From the NCBI RefSeq assembly GCF_000317065.1, contig NC_019690.1, positions 248,001-312,000 of the forward strand: a DNA stretch of 64,000 nucleotides, written 5' to 3'. Origin of the DNA: Pseudanabaena sp. PCC 7367. Lineage in GTDB: Bacteria; Cyanobacteriota; Cyanobacteriia; Pseudanabaenales; Pseudanabaenaceae. The first letter of the stretch is position 1. Each line of letters starts with the position of its first letter. The notes beneath the pieces were generated by a model. It saw only the letters and a list, made by a program, of their open reading frames with translations. It was not told where the DNA came from and made no database searches. Both the position numbers and the translations under genes were made by a program. This document shows, piece after piece, positions 16,520-25,066 of this stretch.

Positions 16520-16885
16520 ATGAGAGCCCATTCTCTAGATTTGCGTCAGCGCATAGTCACAGCGTACGAAAATAAAGAAGGTTCAATCCGTGAGTTGGCA
16601 ACCCGATTCAGCGTTAGTAAAGACAGTGTCCATCAGCTGCTCCAACTTTATCGCACTACTGGTTCAGTTGAGCCAATTCCATACAAGGCAGGAGCAAAAG
16701 CCAAGTTTAATGAAGCTGCTCTGGCTGAGTTAGCAAAGTTAGTAGCCGCTAAAAATGATGCCACACTGTCGGAGTTATGTGAGCAAATGTATGAACGTAC
16801 TGGCATCAGGGTATCAGAACCAACCATGTGCCGTACGTTGCAAAGGCAGGAGTTAACTCGAAAAAAAAACTTTTCACGCCGATGA
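16520..16885 (+). CDS. IS630 transposase, N-terminal ORF A (copy 2)
   Basis: The 121-aa protein is identical to that at 9799: paired helix-turn-helix domains for end binding, stopping after the nine-A run. It needs frameshifting or slippage to join with ORF B. Confidence 0.9.
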   Translation: MRAHSLDLRQRIVTAYENKEGSIRELATRFSVSKDSVHQLLQLYRTTGSVEPIPYKAGAKAKFNEAALAELAKLVAAKNDATLSELCEQMYERTGIRVSEPTMCRTLQRQELTRKKNFSRR

Positions 16886-16901
16886 AAGGGATACAGAACG
16901 A

Positions 16902-17474
16902 GTGCAACAGCTGAGAGCAGATTATCAACGCTGGCTTTGGCCACAGGCAATGGAAAACCTGGTATTCATTGATGAGACAGGCGTTAACCTGGCAATGACC
17001 AGGTTGTATGCAAGGGCTACTCTAGGTGAGAGAGCCTATGCTAGTAAACCACTTGCTCGAGGCAAAAACGTTACTATAATTGGGGCTATGGCATTACGCG
17101 GTGTGCTGACTAATTTTACTTTTACTGGTAGCAATAATACTGATACTTTCGTGTCCTATCTCAAAGATAAATTGCTGCCTAACCTATGGTCTGGTGCAAT
17201 TGTGATTATGGATAACCTCAGTGTACATAAGGTTGATCCTGTGCGAGAGTTAATTGAGTCCGTCGGTGCTCACTTGGTTTACTTACCGCCTTATTCACCA
17301 GAGCTAAATCCGATTGAGATGCTGTGGTCAAAGGTGAAACAGTTTCTACGCTCTTGGGCGGCCAGGGACTATGATGACTTGCATAAAGCTATTTCTAACG
17401 CTCTTGCCAAGGTTTCTCTAGACGATATTATGGGCTGGTTCCTTGAGGCCGATCTCTGTGCGTCTCTAATCTGA
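16902..17474 (+). CDS. IS630 transposase, catalytic ORF B (copy 2)
   Basis: The 190-aa protein is identical to that at 10181, with the DDE residues in FIDETG, MDNLSVHK and NPIEMLWSK. No lesion is visible, so this copy could be active if the frameshift occurs. Confidence 0.9.
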   Translation: MQQLRADYQRWLWPQAMENLVFIDETGVNLAMTRLYARATLGERAYASKPLARGKNVTIIGAMALRGVLTNFTFTGSNNTDTFVSYLKDKLLPNLWSGAIVIMDNLSVHKVDPVRELIESVGAHLVYLPPYSPELNPIEMLWSKVKQFLRSWAARDYDDLHKAISNALAKVSLDDIMGWFLEADLCASLI

Positions 17475-17949
17475 AATGCGCTGTAATAATATCGAAGTCA
17501 TTGGCAACCTTGTTTACAATCTCCCCATAGTAGTCCTGGTTAATGTTATTTCTACTAGTAGGAGCATTTAGCAACTCAAGCAAAGCATTCTTTAGAGCAC
17601 CGATCGCTTGGCGGAAAGGCTCGATCGAACCTGCCAGGGATACCAAATCCTTGATCAACCGATCCAGAAAATCATCTTCAAGGATGGATTCATTACCAGC
17701 CAGCAAAGAGTAAGTGATATGGCGCAGCACATCAGCACAGTACAGACAGGCAATCCCATCAGAATTGGTATGATTACTCGTCACTGCCTCAACCAGTTCT
17801 GCCGCATGAGCAGTAATTAATTTAGCAATATATAACCGCGCCTCTGATTTTTGGAACAAAACACGAAATCGCTCCATCTGAGACTGATCCAAAAACCTGC
17901 CTTGCTCTCTGGCAGCTTCAATACTTTGTTTAAGCGCGTCCATATCCAC
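17428..17949 (-). pseudogene. Atypical phycobiliprotein-like gene with 3' end replaced by IS630 sequence
   Basis: The present frame encodes 173 aa. The last 15 or so residues (RLETHRDRPQGTSP and neighbours) come from the IS end. The body is phycobiliprotein-like: AREQGRFLDQSQMERFRVLF at the N-terminus, and ACLYCADVLRHITYSLLAGNESILEDDFLDRL corresponding to the [29 protein letters not shown] helix of CpeB, with a cysteine at the bilin position. The expected final helix begins (VANDFDII) and is cut there. It is divergent from all standard subunits. Removing the IS does not restore a normal ending but runs into remnant DNA, so the 3' end may already have been lost. The remaining protein may still fold. 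Confidence 0.65.
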
Positions 17950-18202
17950 TCACTAAAACTTTTCTGCTTTATACCATTATCACCCAACCCCATAAAGACG
18001 CATAGGGCACAGAGGGGCAAGCGATCGCCCTCACAAATAACCAGCGTGATATTGACCGCATATCTGCTGTGGCTATTAAAAAATCCCTATTTTTATGAAC
18101 CAGAAATCCATTTGATCCTGTATGTTTTAAAATCACGCAAATCCTTGCCCTGGCTATAAACATGGGAAAGGATAAACACCAAATCAATTGGAACCCTAAA
18201 AC

Positions 18203-18643
18203 ATGCGTATGAAATCTTTGACTAAGTTTGCTGCGAACACCTGCCTGGTAGGAGCGATCGCCCTGAGCCCTATATTCATAACTCCTGTCGCTGATAAACC
18301 AGCTTTCGCTTCATCCACAGAATCAATCGAAACCATCTTGCAAGATATTCCGGTATTTTTTATTACCGATCAAGCCGATAACCCACTCATATCCACCAAC
18401 TCCAAAAGTGGCAAAAAATTCCTGGTTCTCTTCCTCTCCCCCGAAGAAGCACAAGAGGTGTTTAGGCGGGCGCAGGCAGACGGTGCTCAGATCGCGCATA
18501 TCCGCGCAGTGAGTCTGGCTCAGTTTTACGATACGCTTAACACCTTTGCAGAGGCAGATATTACAGTTAGAGTTCAAGCTTCCAAACAAGCGCTTGAATC
18601 TGCCAGCTTTTTACAAGAGCAGCAAAGGGAGCAATCCCAGTAA
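18203..18643 (+). CDS. Tic22-like family protein (exported)
   Basis: The 146-aa product has an N-terminal signal peptide (residues about 5-36, MKSLTKFAANTCLVGAIALSP...KPAFAS). It then has IPVFFITDQADNPLIST and KKFLVLFLSPEEAQEVFRRAQ, the characteristic strands of Tic22-like proteins. In cyanobacteria these are periplasmic or thylakoid-lumen chaperones tied to outer-membrane biogenesis. At 146 residues it is shorter than the usual 250 or so and appears to hold one half of the two-fold repeat. It is divergent from the phycobiliprotein-like gene. Start at 18203 or, after two codons, 18209. Confidence 0.7.
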   Translation: MRMKSLTKFAANTCLVGAIALSPIFITPVADKPAFASSTESIETILQDIPVFFITDQADNPLISTNSKSGKKFLVLFLSPEEAQEVFRRAQADGAQIAHIRAVSLAQFYDTLNTFAEADITVRVQASKQALESASFLQEQQREQSQ

Positions 18644-18703
18644 GCCCGCAGTAAGCAAAACCACAACAGGCTAAAATAACGGGGCAGCAATCGCCTACCC
18701 CCC

Positions 18704-19483
18704 ATGACCGATCGGGATTTTCATCACCTCCACGCTAGCATTGACCTGGCAGGTAAAGACCTCTACCAAGCCAACCTGAGCAATCAGGACTTGAGTCAGG
18801 CCAACCTGAGCAGTGCCACGCTGATTAGGGCGAACCTTTTCCAGGCCAATCTCTGCCATGCGAATTTAAATAACGCTGACTTGCGGGCAGCCGATCTCAG
18901 CGACGCGAACCTGAGCAATGCCAATCTAGAGGGTGCTTGTTTATATCGGGTCAATCTTTGCGGTACTGATTTAAGCCAAGCGAACCTGACCGATATTCAA
19001 CTCAAAGGCGCAGTCTACGACCGCAAAACCAGCTTCCCCGATGGATTTAACTATCAATCATCCGGCGCGATCGGCCCCGGCGCAAACCTCAACGGCGCAC
19101 CCTTGAACACGGCCAATTTGCCAAATGCTGACCTGACTGGGGCAAACATGCTGGGCGCTTATTTGGGAGGAGCTTATCTGTGTGGCGCAAACTTAACCAG
19201 AGTGCGACTATCCCAAGCGGACTTGCGGCGATCGGTTTTGACCGGGGCAACCCTGCGCGAGGCCAGGATCAATAATGCCAACCTTTCTGGCGTAGACCTG
19301 CGGGCAGCGGACTTGACCGGAATTGAGTTTGAACAATTAGAGAGTATCGCTGGGGCGGATTTTTCGATGGCGATCGGCCTGACTGAGGAGCTACGGGGGC
19401 GATTGCTCAGCTATCCACCGGAGCAGTTGGATACGTTGCATCCGATTACGCTAACCACTACTCGTCAAAGTTTAGCTCACTAA
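18704..19483 (+). CDS. Pentapeptide-repeat protein
   Basis: The 259-aa protein is dominated by A(D/N)LxX pentapeptide repeats in two blocks (about residues 20-110 and 130-215), with YDRKTSFPDGFNYQSSGAIGPG between them. Such repeats form a right-handed quadrilateral beta helix. They are very common in cyanobacteria and mostly of unknown function. No signal peptide or membrane segment is seen. It is convergent with the HEAT gene at 19490, 6 bases apart. Confidence 0.88.
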   Translation: MTDRDFHHLHASIDLAGKDLYQANLSNQDLSQANLSSATLIRANLFQANLCHANLNNADLRAADLSDANLSNANLEGACLYRVNLCGTDLSQANLTDIQLKGAVYDRKTSFPDGFNYQSSGAIGPGANLNGAPLNTANLPNADLTGANMLGAYLGGAYLCGANLTRVRLSQADLRRSVLTGATLREARINNANLSGVDLRAADLTGIEFEQLESIAGADFSMAIGLTEELRGRLLSYPPEQLDTLHPITLTTTRQSLAH

Positions 19484-19489
19484 ACATAC

Positions 19490-20158
19490 TTAAACATCCT
19501 GGGGCAACAACCCCTCCAGCGCCGCACCCACAACCCGGTGCGATTCATCCTGGCGCAACTGCGCTAACGCCTCCCTTGCCTCCGGTGCATCAAAAGCGCG
19601 CAACGCATGGGCGACCCGAATCCGCACATATTCCACCGTTGAATCATTGTTTGCCAGAATTAATTCCAGCGCCGCCGCTGCAAATTCGGTCTTGGCCAAA
19701 GTAGCCAGCGCCGCGATCGAAGTACCCTTCACTGACAAATCCTCACCCGCGATCCCAAGTTGCGACACCGCCAGCAACTCCGCCACACATTGCATATCCG
19801 CCAACGCACCCAGAATGCTGCGCCGCACCAACCAGTTATCATCCCTGGCAAAGGATTGCACCAGATGAGGTGGGGCAATATCTTCAAACAACGAAACCGA
19901 GTTAGCCGCCTCTGCCCGCACATTGGGGTTGTCATCACAAAGCATCATTTGCAACAACAATTCAAAGGAAGCGGGAATTTTTTGGCGACCCAGCTCCCGC
20001 GCCACAAACGATCGCACCAGAAACTCACGATCCTGGTGATGCTCCCGTAGTAATGGCACTGCCACTTCGGCGGGGAAGTCACGTAGCGCAGCTATGGCCT
20101 TGATTCGGTAATGAAAATCGGGGTGCTTGAGATCGGTTTCAATTTGTTGAATATTCAT
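19490..20158 (-). CDS. HEAT-repeat protein (NblB/bilin-lyase-like)
   Basis: The 222-aa protein begins MNIQQIETDLKHPDFHYRIKAIAALRDFP and contains about six HEAT repeats (REFLVRSFVARELGRQK, NPNVRAEAANSVSLFED, NWLVRRSILGALADM, YVRIRVAHALRAFDAPEAREAL). It ends with HRVVGAALEGLLPQ, resembling a widely conserved cyanobacterial protein annotated as PBS lyase HEAT-like or NblB-type. Placement between the phycoerythrin subunit/lyase genes and the linker operon suggests work on phycobiliproteins. The exact role is unknown. Confidence 0.75.
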   Translation of the reverse strand: MNIQQIETDLKHPDFHYRIKAIAALRDFPAEVAVPLLREHHQDREFLVRSFVARELGRQKIPASFELLLQMMLCDDNPNVRAEAANSVSLFEDIAPPHLVQSFARDDNWLVRRSILGALADMQCVAELLAVSQLGIAGEDLSVKGTSIAALATLAKTEFAAAALELILANNDSTVEYVRIRVAHALRAFDAPEAREALAQLRQDESHRVVGAALEGLLPQDV

Positions 20159-20679
20159 AATTTGTGATTTTGGCGCAGTGGGGCAAAGTGACAGGGTTAT
20201 ATTACAAATTGTAAAGGCAATGCCCCAGTTTGGCTCTAGTCCCCAGGCCGAAATCTACCCCCCACCTCAGGCATAGGTTTTGCCAAAGCCCCATTGATCT
20301 TGATTCGATCGATTACAGATTGCATCAACTAACTATTAACTATCCTCCAGATTCATTAGCTTGACTAGCCCCTAACAGGTCTTTGTATTTTTTGTATTTA
20401 CAGATGCTATTTGATTGGCTAATCCAGGCCGCCACTGCAATGCCTGCGAGAAATTACAAGAAATCGAACACCAGACCGTCAGCAAAACCATCGCCGTTAC
20501 CAACCCTAAAACCGGCTCATTCCTAATTCTTTAAATCAAATAACGCATTAGAGGACTATCTCTGGGCTATATATATTTCTAAATTGCTACAACTAATTAT
20601 CACCGATCGCCCCAAAAAAGCAGCCAACCCAATCTAATTAGAGTATATTTCGGATATGTAACGATACATTACTGACATT

Positions 20680-20708
20680 TATTACTGTTTGTAACATACA
20701 GTTCATGG
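20680..20708 (+). promoter_or_regulatory. Candidate operator shared by phycobilisome operons
   Basis: The core TTACTGTTTGTAA (reverse TTACAAACAGTAA) is identical over 13 bases to the site before cpcB (35161-35180). The flanking ATACAGTTC also matches the site before the second cpeC-like gene (57381-57411), about 23 of 29 positions overall. The distance to cpeC is about 335 bases. Function is inferred from conservation only. Confidence 0.5.
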
Positions 20709-20911
20709 CCGATCGCTTTATACGATAGAAAGTAGGTTAAGGCTAACTATATAAACCAATAACTTAGCATTACTTAACGTAATCCATTCATTTAGCCAGA
20801 TGGTTACTAACCACGATCGTTAAACTTACGGGCAATTTATTTAAAATTCACAATGGTTTAAATGAGTAGCTCAAGGTCTCAGCGATTCAAAGAGTGATTC
20901 AAGTAATTATC

Positions 20912-20931
20912 AGGGTTTCGATCGAAACCTT
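20912..20931. promoter_or_regulatory. Perfect palindrome in the cpeC leader
   Basis: GGTTTCGATCGAAACC (20914-20929) is a perfect 16-bp palindrome, extended by one near-match on each side. It may be a dimeric regulator site or an RNA stem in the leader; no T run follows, so it is not a terminator. Confidence 0.35.
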
Positions 20932-21043
20932 GCCTAATCTAAATCTGGGTCAACGCCTAGCAAGCGCCCAGTACGCTTAGTAATAGCTTTATATATTGAA
21001 ACAAGATTTTAAACTTTTTCGTTAATTCAGGAGATATAGCATA

Positions 21044-21892
21044 ATGCTGCCAACAGCTTCACGCTTAGGTATCAGTCAAATTGAGGAAACTCCCGCCCTT
21101 GAATGGTGGCCAGGTCAATCCGACGAGCAAGCCGATAATATTATTCGCGCTGCCTATCGCCAGGTGTTAGGCAATGCCTATGTAATGCAAAGCGAGCGGC
21201 TTACCTCGGTCGAATCCAGGTTCAAGCGGAATGAATTGACTGTTCGGGAACTGGTGCGGGAAATCGCCAAATCCGATCTCTACAAGACTCGCTTCTTTGA
21301 TAGTTGCGATCGCCTGCGGGGGATTGAATTAAACTTCCGCCATCTGCTCGGCCGCACCCCATTGGATTACGATGAGCTCAAAATGCACTGCTCGATCTAT
21401 GACAATGAAGGATATGAGGCTGATATTGATTCCTACATCGATAGCGAAGAATATCAAGAAGCCTTTGGTGACAACATTGTGCCCTATATCCGTGGCTATA
21501 AGACTGAAGCTTGTCAGAGCATCAGACAATTCTCGCAATTGTTCCAAATGGTGCGCGGCGCAGCTAGCTATAGTCTCAAGAGTGATTTTGGCGACAAGGC
21601 TCCTAAGCTCAATGCCTTGACCATCACCAGAACCCCAGCCACAGTAATTAACCCTTCACCAGCCACCACTGGTGGAGCCTTCTCCAATCCGCCAGAAAAT
21701 GCCAGAGTTAACCTGGCTCCTGGGGCAAGCGTCAAGAGCAAAACCTATCGCCTGGAGGTAACTGGTTTCTGTAAGATTTCTAGATTTGCCCGCTCCAACC
21801 AGGTGTATTATGTCCCCTTCGATCGCCTGCTGTCTGAATATCAACGGATTCACAAGCAAGGTGGCTCGATCGCCAGCGTTACCCCCGTATAA
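21044..21892 (+). CDS. cpeC: Phycoerythrin-associated rod linker CpeC
   Basis: The 282-aa protein has a PBS_linker_poly domain (about residues 20-170: IIRAAYRQVLGNAYVMQSERL, ELNFRHLLGRTPLDYDELKMH, DNIVPYIRGYKTEACQSIRQFSQLFQ). A C-terminal CpcD-like domain (about 225-282: KTYRLEVTGFCKISRFARSNQVYYVPFDRLLSEYQRIHKQGGSIASVTPV) follows. This two-domain layout and wording are those of CpeC, the linker placing the first phycoerythrin hexamer on the rod. A paralogue lies at 56329. It heads the cpeC-D-S-T-R series. Confidence 0.88.
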   Translation: MLPTASRLGISQIEETPALEWWPGQSDEQADNIIRAAYRQVLGNAYVMQSERLTSVESRFKRNELTVRELVREIAKSDLYKTRFFDSCDRLRGIELNFRHLLGRTPLDYDELKMHCSIYDNEGYEADIDSYIDSEEYQEAFGDNIVPYIRGYKTEACQSIRQFSQLFQMVRGAASYSLKSDFGDKAPKLNALTITRTPATVINPSPATTGGAFSNPPENARVNLAPGASVKSKTYRLEVTGFCKISRFARSNQVYYVPFDRLLSEYQRIHKQGGSIASVTPV

Positions 21893-22176
21893 CCCCCGTA
21901 TACCCCCTGTATAACCGTTAGGCTTAAGCGCAACTAGCAGCTATTACTAATGCTTGACTAATGCTTAGGAATACTTAGGAGCAGGATTCTATCTTGCTTC
22001 TAGGTGTGATTAGCCGTAAGTATCTGCAAGTATCTGGGGTTATCTATTTAATCGTGTTTTTCATATTCACTAATTTCATATTCACTAAACAGTTTTAATC
22101 GCTTGATCGAACTCATTCGTTAAAGTTGTTTATATTATTTTCATTTTCATTTTTTTTATTTACTGAGGTTTTTAAG

Positions 22177-22962
22177 ATGGCACTTTGGCTCGAAAGCAAA
22201 CCAGTTAGATTGACTAACATTACCGATAAGCTGAACAACATCAACAGCGAAGATGAATTGCAAGTAGTAATTCGGGCGGCCTACCGTCAGGTGCTTGGCA
22301 ATGCCCATGTGATGGATAGCCAGAGACTTACTGAAGCTGAATCACAACTGCGTGATGGCAGGACTAGCGTGGCTGATTTTGTCCGCGCGATCGGTCAATC
22401 CGAGTTATATCGCACCATGTTCTTTGAGAATTCTTCTGCCTATCGGTTTGTGGAGCTGAACTTCAAGCATTTTCTTGGTCGGGCTCCCCAAAACCAGACC
22501 GAGGTGGCCGAGCACATGGCAACCTACCACACCAAAGGCTATGAGGCGGAGATTGATTCCTATATTGACAGCGATGAATATAAAGAGGCATTTGGTGATG
22601 ACACCGTGCCCTATATTCGTGGCAACGCTTCTCAGCCGGGGATCTCGAATGTCAGCTTCAATCGCACCTTTGCGATCGCACGGGGTGATGCCTCCAGCGA
22701 CATTAGCAATGTTGCCAAGCTGATCCGCGATATTGCTGGGAATATTCCCACCAAAATTGTGCCCCCCGCTCAAAGTCTCAGCGGTACAGGCAATCGTGCC
22801 AAGCGCTATCGTCTGACGGTGGCTGGCGCTCAGGCTGGCCCACGGGTGACCCGCGTTAGCCGCACTAAAGTGTTTGAAGTCAGCTATGATCAGCTTTCCC
22901 GCCGCTTGCAGGATATCCAAAAATCCGGTGGTCAGGTGGTCAGTATTAATGAAGTTAGTTAA
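22177..22962 (+). CDS. cpeD: Phycoerythrin-associated rod linker, CpeD-like
   Basis: The start is taken at the ATG at 22177 (MALWLESKPVRLTN), which has TGAGGTT upstream; an ATG at 22126 would add a phenylalanine-rich leader. The 261-aa product has a PBS_linker_poly domain (VVIRAAYRQVLGNAHVMDSQRL, ELNFKHFLGRAPQNQTEV, DDTVPYIRGNASQ). A C-terminal CpcD-like domain (KRYRLTVAGAQAGPRVTRVSRTKVFEVSYDQL) follows. It probably stacks the second phycoerythrin hexamer. CpeD versus CpeE naming rests on gene order and is less certain than the family. Confidence 0.8.
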   Translation: MALWLESKPVRLTNITDKLNNINSEDELQVVIRAAYRQVLGNAHVMDSQRLTEAESQLRDGRTSVADFVRAIGQSELYRTMFFENSSAYRFVELNFKHFLGRAPQNQTEVAEHMATYHTKGYEAEIDSYIDSDEYKEAFGDDTVPYIRGNASQPGISNVSFNRTFAIARGDASSDISNVAKLIRDIAGNIPTKIVPPAQSLSGTGNRAKRYRLTVAGAQAGPRVTRVSRTKVFEVSYDQLSRRLQDIQKSGGQVVSINEVS

Positions 22963-23188
22963 AATCGATTGATTGAATTTAATTGAATTTGATTGAATTT
23001 AACTAAAAACTGGCGAGCAGATCAGACGGCTGTTATTTGGGTTATGGATCTTCGCCGACCTGGCTGAGATCCTTTTTACTTTATATACTTTAGTATTCTT
23101 TGGATTCTGGACGGGGCAGAATGATGGTTCCAACCTGATTTCTATCCCCCAAGGAGCAAGCAATAGTTGATGCTAGGCACCGGAATAG

Positions 23189-23740
23189 ATGGATATTAAG
23201 GAGTTCGTGGCGCAATCAATCGGGCAATGGCGATCGCAGCGGAGCGCTCATCATCTGGCGTTTGGTCATTTTGAGGCGATTCGATCGGAAATTGCGATCG
23301 AGGTAGTGGCCGATCATGATCCGGCGGTGATTGAGTTATGCAAAGCCCATGACATCGATCCTGGTTCGGCCGTTGCGCCCTTTCGGATGAGATGGGAAGG
23401 CCAGTCCGATTGGGATGAAGAAGAAGAGGTAAAAGGAACCTGCATTCTGGTGCCAGTTCCCGACCCAGGCCAAGCCAATCGCGGTAAACTGTTGCGCGAT
23501 CGTGGTTATGCCGAAACTATGGCCGCCGCTGGCGATTATTATCTCACTGCCGATGGCACGTTTGTGCTTACCACTGCCTACGATCGGGCTGCCGCCGAGG
23601 AGAAAATCTGGTTCATTAATCCCAATGTGCGCTGCCGCGTATCTTTGATTAAAACTAGTGCTGGCTCTGGGGTGGTAACGGCTTCGTTTTCCTCGGAAAT
23701 TCGCCAAGAGATTCGTCAAGAAATCCGCCAAGCTAGCTAA
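23189..23740 (+). CDS. cpeS: Phycoerythrobilin lyase CpeS
   Basis: The 183-aa protein of the CpeS/CpcS family begins MDIKEFVAQSIGQWRSQRSAHHLAFGHFEA, with the W(R/F)SQR(S/T)xH signature of the lipocalin-like lyase fold. Later motifs are GKLLRDRGYAE and EEKIWFINPNVRCRVS. In characterised strains CpeS attaches phycoerythrobilin to the central cysteine (Cys80) of CpeB. The tail carries a short imperfect duplication EIRQEIRQEIRQ. It lies 226 bases after the linker gene and 57 before cpeT. Confidence 0.88.
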   Translation: MDIKEFVAQSIGQWRSQRSAHHLAFGHFEAIRSEIAIEVVADHDPAVIELCKAHDIDPGSAVAPFRMRWEGQSDWDEEEEVKGTCILVPVPDPGQANRGKLLRDRGYAETMAAAGDYYLTADGTFVLTTAYDRAAAEEKIWFINPNVRCRVSLIKTSAGSGVVTASFSSEIRQEIRQEIRQAS

Positions 23741-23797
23741 TCTATCTATTAATTAAGCTAAGCTAACCAGCGCCAATATCCCTCCATATCCCTGATC

Positions 23798-24436
23798 ATG
23801 CTCAATGCTGATATGACCGATCTTCCTAACCCAACTACTAATCCTGGTGATTTAGTTACCTTGGCGCAGTGGCTGGCGGGGGATTTTAGCAATTATCAGC
23901 AAGCAGCGGCCAATCCAATTAATTATGCCCATATTCGGGTGTTCTTTCGACCATTGCCGCCCGGCTTTTTCCCTGGGATTGGCTTCTATTCCGAGCAGGT
24001 CTATGATTATGATCTGTGGACTCCCTATCGCCAGGGGATACATCAATTGGTTGACCAGGGCGATCGCATTTATATTGAGAATTATGGCCTCACCGATCCA
24101 ATGCTCTATGCTGGTTCGGCGCGGGATTTGAACATTCTCAACACCATTACCCCAGCAGCAATCAATCGCCGTGATCATTGCGCTATGGTCTTTCGGCGCG
24201 AGGGCGATCGCTTTATTGGCGCAGTGGAAGGAAAGGAATGCTTGATTCCTAAGAATGGCCGCCAGACTTACTTAGATAGCTATGTGGAAATCACGGCCAA
24301 TACCTGGGTCAGTCTCGATCGGGGTCTGGATGTGAATACCCATGAACAGGTGTGGGGCTCTGAACATGGCCCATTGCAGTTTGAGAAACGCGAGAGTTTT
24401 GCCGATGAAATCCCAATTATCAAACAAGATTCCTAA
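23798..24436 (+). CDS. cpeT: Phycobiliprotein lyase CpeT
   Basis: The 212-aa CpeT/CpcT-family product shows LAQWLAGDFSNYQQA near the start, then FFRPLPPGFFPGIGFYSEQVYDYDLWTPYRQGIH, CAMVFRREGDRFIGAVEGKECLI and WVSLDRGLDVNTHEQVWGSEHGPLQFEKR, the standard conserved blocks. CpeT-type lyases attach a bilin to the C-terminal cysteine of beta subunits (Cys165 in CpeB). The start is probably MLNADMTD or the ATG five codons later. Its 3' end overlaps a possible long start of cpeR. Confidence 0.92.
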   Translation: MLNADMTDLPNPTTNPGDLVTLAQWLAGDFSNYQQAAANPINYAHIRVFFRPLPPGFFPGIGFYSEQVYDYDLWTPYRQGIHQLVDQGDRIYIENYGLTDPMLYAGSARDLNILNTITPAAINRRDHCAMVFRREGDRFIGAVEGKECLIPKNGRQTYLDSYVEITANTWVSLDRGLDVNTHEQVWGSEHGPLQFEKRESFADEIPIIKQDS

Positions 24437-24461
24437 GCTGGCTCCATCAACCGCAGCCAAA

Positions 24462-24767
24462 ATGTTGCCGCCAGAAGCCCAAAAGAAAATTAAAGGTTGG
24501 ATTCGCAGTCGTCATTTAATCTGTTCCGGTAGTTTCTTTGTGTTTGAGACCGTGGACTATGGCGCGGTCGATCGCTTCGTTATTTGCGTGGAGGCGTTGG
24601 GCGGGGCGGTGATTTGCGTAGATCCGATCGATAAAATCTGGATGGGCGATCATCGCCAGGTGATGCTCTATCAGGCCAGGGCAAGCTTGCATACTCCCCA
24701 CCATGACCTGAAGCAATATTGGATTAAGTATGGCAGTTTTCGCACCCGGTTCGATCGCCAGCCTTGA
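24462..24767 (+). CDS. cpeR: Phycoerythrin operon activator CpeR
   Basis: Begun at MLPPEAQKKIKGWIRSRHL (24462), the product is 101 aa and holds SGSFFVFETVDYGAVDRF, VDPIDKIWMGDHRQVMLYQARASLHTPHHDLKQYWIKYGSF and RTRFDR, which I recognise as CpeR, the activator of cpeBA expression in chromatically acclimating cyanobacteria. An alternative ATG at 24405, inside cpeT, adds 19 residues. No strong ribosome site precedes 24462, so translational coupling to cpeT is possible. The order S-T-R matches the known cpeESTR arrangement. Confidence 0.9.
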   Translation: MLPPEAQKKIKGWIRSRHLICSGSFFVFETVDYGAVDRFVICVEALGGAVICVDPIDKIWMGDHRQVMLYQARASLHTPHHDLKQYWIKYGSFRTRFDRQP

Positions 24768-25066
24768 GATTGACCGATCATCCCGATCACTCTGGACAGG
24801 ACAGATAACTGCCTGAACTCCTAAATCCAGCAATCCAGAGATCAAGCATAAATCACCCCAACCACGATTGGTCTTTTTTTAGCATAGAGTCAATGCTAGG
24901 AATAGACTAAAATCAATGGTTTAAAACTTAATTTAAACTTAATTAAGCCAAATCAATTTAAATTAATAACTTTTGCTTCAAATAACTTTATTTAACTTCA
25001 AGAAGCAACTAGTGGCATTGATTAGTATTTATACTTAGAACTAATAATAAGCAGGATTTAATTAGC
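24768..25066 (+). other. Intergenic region between cpeR and the coiled-coil linker
   Basis: No gene is seen. ACCACGATTGGT (24861-24872) with a following CTTTTTTT forms a small terminator-like hairpin after cpeR. The rest is AT-rich with TTTAA repeats and probably contains a separate promoter for the linker gene at 25067. Confidence 0.4.
24861..24880 (+). terminator. Weak terminator after cpeR
   Basis: A short ACCA/TGGT stem with a four-base loop is followed directly by C and seven T. The stem is short, so read-through is likely. Confidence 0.45.

Larger units (their letters stand above)
16464..17483 (+). mobile_element. IS630-family insertion sequence, copy 2 (1,020 bp)
   Basis: This copy has the same length, ends and encoded proteins as copy 1 and is flanked by TA at 16462-16463 and 17484-17485. 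It entered at the 3' end of the phycobiliprotein-like gene on the minus strand. Near-identity of the two copies implies recent movement in this genome. Confidence 0.93.
20159..21043 (+). promoter_or_regulatory. Long upstream region of the cpeC-D-S-T-R cluster
   Basis: This is 885 bp without a convincing gene. A short protein-like stretch at about 20404-20536 may be debris. It includes the shared TTACTGTTTGTAA element at 20680-20708 and a palindrome at 20912-20931, both listed separately. The cpeC ribosome site is AGGAGA about 8 bases before the ATG. A long untranslated leader seems likely. Confidence 0.45.

Noticed and set aside
22126-22176. Hydrophobic N-terminal extension of the CpeD-like linker
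   Set aside because: It is a phenylalanine-rich stretch from T-rich leader DNA; the ATG at 22177 has a ribosome site and gives a typical linker start.
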